This document shows positions 61,714 through 64,000 of a DNA stretch of 64,000 nt, in pieces (position 1 is the stretch's first letter; every line of letters starts with the position of its first letter). The stretch comes from Candidatus Zhuqueibacterota bacterium (lineage in GTDB: Bacteria; Zhuqueibacterota; Zhuqueibacteria; Residuimicrobiales; Oceaniaggregativiventaceae), in NCBI GenBank assembly GCA_014728115.1, contig WJME01000190.1, positions 62,001 through 126,000 of the forward strand, written 5' to 3'. Made by a program: the position numbers and the translations under genes. Below the pieces are notes generated by a model, which saw only the letters and a list, made by a program, of their open reading frames with translations, ran no database searches and was not told where the DNA came from.

Positions 61714-64000
61714 ATGCGTCATTTGATATTTATTATACTCGTATTTGGATTTTTTAATTCCGCTTTTGCCGCAATTGATCGCCAATATGATCCGGTGGTG
61801 ATTTCCGGGGAAGCGCTCTCTGCATTGTTCGGTGCACCCGTCGATGAACTCGTTGTGCAGAAATACGATGCCTCCGGTGATTCCTGGCAATCGATCCCGT
61901 TCCAAATCGACGAACGCGATATGAATGGTAATTATTTCGGCACCTTTGACGGCGTTTTGGATGCCAACGATGAGTTGCTTGTGATGGCCAGAGATTTGGG
62001 AGATCGTGCGACAAATGATGCATGGCCCGATGATGCTCAGGCCCAGGGCCGATTCCGTGTCGAATTGACGGTAACCGATACCGGCACCGATCAGAAAGGC
62101 TATGCCTACCTGCTCTGGTCGACTGTGTTGGGAAAAAGTCCGGTCTCTTACTTGTCTTACCAACCAGGCTATGTGGATCAGGTTATAGGCGAAACCTACT
62201 ATTTAGGCCATGACCCTGATCAGGCCAGTGGGTTACCTACATCGCTTTTCGTTCCCAGAGCTCTTGGGGGGGATCCTGATAGTGTCGATCTGTTGAAATA
62301 CCAGCGGGTACGTTTACAGGTCAGGGGCAATATAAGCGGTTTTTCATTGACTGTTGATTTGAAGGAAAAGATGAATCAATCCATACTTGGGCTTGTTGAT
62401 ATTGTTGTAAAACAAAAAGCTGCACCTGATGTCCTTCAAGGCCCGATAAGGATTATTCGTAATAATACTCTTGATATAAGCCTCAAAGGAGATCTGCAGG
62501 GCACAACGATAGATGAACAAATTGATTTCCCACTGAGAATGTATTACTTGCCAAATTATTACGAGTTTTCCGGTGAGGGAAAAGCTATTCCCGAAATTGA
62601 ACCCACTTCTAATGCTGAAGCCAGACTGGCAAGAGCAGAATTTAGCCAGGTGATGAGTTCGAGCGGATTCGGTATGATTTATTATAACCCGGTGAATGCT
62701 GATGAGGGTATCAGGGTGAATGATGTCATCCATTCCAATTCCGGGGGATATACGATAGATCAATCAGGATGGCCGGGAAAACACTGGTATGCTCTTGTGT
62801 CGGATCCGGCTTGGCCGACAGGAACGCCCAATTATAATGGACTGGCCACAATTTTTTCTCTGACTGAGCTGAATGGCTCTCCCATCGGAGATGCGCAAGC
62901 GATTACCTTTACCGAATATGACAATGATGATGTCGAACGTCTGTATGCTGATGCCGGTTTACGTCTCCTTGCAAATGACAATAACACCATTGCAGGTGTA
63001 TTGGATGTCATTCTGCGGCATTATGTGATTCCCGAGACCATGACATACCCTGAACTGCAAGGATTTTTTGATACTTATAAAACAAAATTTCAGATCACAC
63101 CTTTGGCTTCTACTCTGGATGTCGTGCAACCCGCTCAGGTGCTGGATCTTGCGGTGGAACAAGTCAACGATAATTCTATGACCCTGTCCTGGACCGCAGT
63201 GGGCGATGACGGGTCGAGCAATGGCCCTGCATCGAGTTATCAGATGCGGTACAGTACTCAGCCATTGACCGAAGCAAATAAGCTGCAATGGTGGGCAGCA
63301 GCCACTCCCGTGCAGAGCTTGCCTGCGCCGGCTGACCCGGGTACACTACAAAATGTGACCATCACGGGCCTGGATATCGAACAGCAGTACTTTTTTGTTC
63401 TGCAGGTCGGTGATGATGTAGGGAATCTGTCAGAACTCTCTCAGGTGGCCAGCGGATCCACGACTCCGGTGGAATTGCAGTCTTTTGTGCTTGCTGCTGA
63501 GAAAGATCAGGTTTTTATCGATTTTTCCACAGCCAGTGAATCACAAAACTGGGGATTTGAAATCCAGCGAAGAATTGCGGATGACCAGAATTGGCAAACC
63601 GTTGCCTTTTTGAAAGGCCATGGCACCACCAGCGAAACGCAAACCTATTCCTATGTGGATAAACCCGGGCAATTTGGTACTCTGGAATATCGTCTCAAAC
63701 AGATCGATCTGGATGGCCGGTCCATGATGTTCGATGCGGTTTCGGTGACCTTGACGGCTCCGCGTGAATTTATGTTGGCACAAAATTATCCGAATCCTTT
63801 TAATCCGACAACCCAGATTGCCTTTGAAATTCCGGAAAATGTTTCCGGTGAAATGTCATTGATCGTGTATGATATGCTCGGCCGCCGTGTGCGTACCCTG
63901 GTGGAACAGCCCGCACAAGCTGGCTTTTATCAGATCGTGTGGAACGGCCGTGACAGTAATAACCGGCTCGTTAGTTCGGGTATATACTTTTATGTGTTGC
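61714..64000 (+). CDS. Secreted multidomain protein with sorting domain, 3' truncated by window edge
   Basis: This ORF is absent from the track because it runs off the window. It starts at ATG 61714 behind GGAAGGAG and stays open to 64000 (762 codons). It has a signal peptide (MRHLIFIILVFGFFNSAFA), a large N-terminal domain of unknown type and an FnIII-like module (LDLAVEQVNDNSMTLSWTAVG, YQMRYSTQPL, QYFFVLQVGDDVGN). A second beta module (FIDFSTASESQNWGFEIQRR) is followed by a sorting domain (AQNYPNPFNPTTQIAFEIP, LIVYDMLGRRVRTLVEQ, SSGIYFYVL) missing only its last strands. It is probably a type IX-secreted surface protein of unknown function. Confidence 0.85.
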   Translation, partial: MRHLIFIILVFGFFNSAFAAIDRQYDPVVISGEALSALFGAPVDELVVQKYDASGDSWQSIPFQIDERDMNGNYFGTFDGVLDANDELLVMARDLGDRATNDAWPDDAQAQGRFRVELTVTDTGTDQKGYAYLLWSTVLGKSPVSYLSYQPGYVDQVIGETYYLGHDPDQASGLPTSLFVPRALGGDPDSVDLLKYQRVRLQVRGNISGFSLTVDLKEKMNQSILGLVDIVVKQKAAPDVLQGPIRIIRNNTLDISLKGDLQGTTIDEQIDFPLRMYYLPNYYEFSGEGKAIPEIEPTSNAEARLARAEFSQVMSSSGFGMIYYNPVNADEGIRVNDVIHSNSGGYTIDQSGWPGKHWYALVSDPAWPTGTPNYNGLATIFSLTELNGSPIGDAQAITFTEYDNDDVERLYADAGLRLLANDNNTIAGVLDVILRHYVIPETMTYPELQGFFDTYKTKFQITPLASTLDVVQPAQVLDLAVEQVNDNSMTLSWTAVGDDGSSNGPASSYQMRYSTQPLTEANKLQWWAAATPVQSLPAPADPGTLQNVTITGLDIEQQYFFVLQVGDDVGNLSELSQVASGSTTPVELQSFVLAAEKDQVFIDFSTASESQNWGFEIQRRIADDQNWQTVAFLKGHGTTSETQTYSYVDKPGQFGTLEYRLKQIDLDGRSMMFDAVSVTLTAPREFMLAQNYPNPFNPTTQIAFEIPENVSGEMSLIVYDMLGRRVRTLVEQPAQAGFYQIVWNGRDSNNRLVSSGIYFYVL

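Noticed and set aside
1-64000. tRNA, rRNA, CRISPR, insertion sequence or prophage genes
   Set aside because: Looked for in the gene-free gaps and ORF list; no cloverleaf, regular repeat-spacer array, transposase or integrase was seen.

Overview
The window looks like a chromosome segment of a Gram-negative bacterium of the Fibrobacterota-Chlorobiota-Bacteroidota (FCB) group, plausibly a Calditrichota/KSB1-like lineage. This is an inference. The reasons are secreted proteins ending in type IX-style sorting domains with the 'NYPNPFN' signature (about 10.9, 41.5 and 63.8 kb), a PorV/PorQ-type outer-membrane protein, TonB-dependent receptors with carboxypeptidase-regulatory N-termini, and many small beta-barrels. 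TGA ends many genes, so the standard bacterial code applies. I found no tRNA, rRNA, CRISPR array, transposase or prophage gene.

Region 1 (0-22.2 kb, all +): the 3' part of a GlnD/GlnE-like nucleotidyltransferase, then two related cassettes, each with a DapA/NanA-superfamily lyase, a LacI-family regulator and a long TonB-dependent receptor. Cassette A also carries a secreted FnIII/sorting-domain protein and a PorV-like protein. Cassette B follows a sorting-domain gene broken by an in-frame TGA and continues into a DAACS symporter with an apparent CTG start, a GntP permease and a secreted esterase-like hydrolase. The simplest reading is a LacI-controlled uptake and breakdown locus for sugar acids or a related acidic carbohydrate.

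Region 2 (22.2-28.3 kb, mostly -): proton-translocating transhydrogenase (pntAA-pntAB-pntB), a GlsB/YeaQ-type membrane protein, quinolinate synthase NadA and an RsmF/NOL1-type methyltransferase. Transhydrogenase and NadA make this an NAD(P)-centred neighbourhood.

Region 3 (28.4-35.4 kb): an IscA-like protein lacking its first cysteine, a tightly overlapping operon of two radical SAM enzymes and a ferredoxin, two small beta-barrel proteins, a small membrane protein, and on the - strand a Tat/lipoprotein-type sulfatase.

Region 4 (35.6-48.9 kb, +): a HlyD-like adaptor, a VTC-domain protein with its DUF4956 partner, and a 1019-residue surface protein with about eight repeats and a sorting domain. 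Two long perfect palindromes precede the adaptor and VTC genes. Next come a histidine kinase and NtrC-type regulator, then a good sigma-54 promoter with a possible upstream activator site in front of an outer-membrane protein gene, and finally a coiled-coil/beta-barrel pair.

Region 5 (49.0-64.0 kb): a divergent glucuronate-isomerase-like protein, a 37-residue membrane microprotein missed by the ORF track, a sodium:solute symporter, a transglutaminase-like lipoprotein, a radical-SAM-like protein whose middle cluster cysteine is proline, and a HAD phosphatase. A translationally coupled run follows (B3/B4 protein, membrane protein, GIY-YIG nuclease, M61 peptidase, helical protein), then a STAS protein and a sorting-domain protein cut off by the window end.
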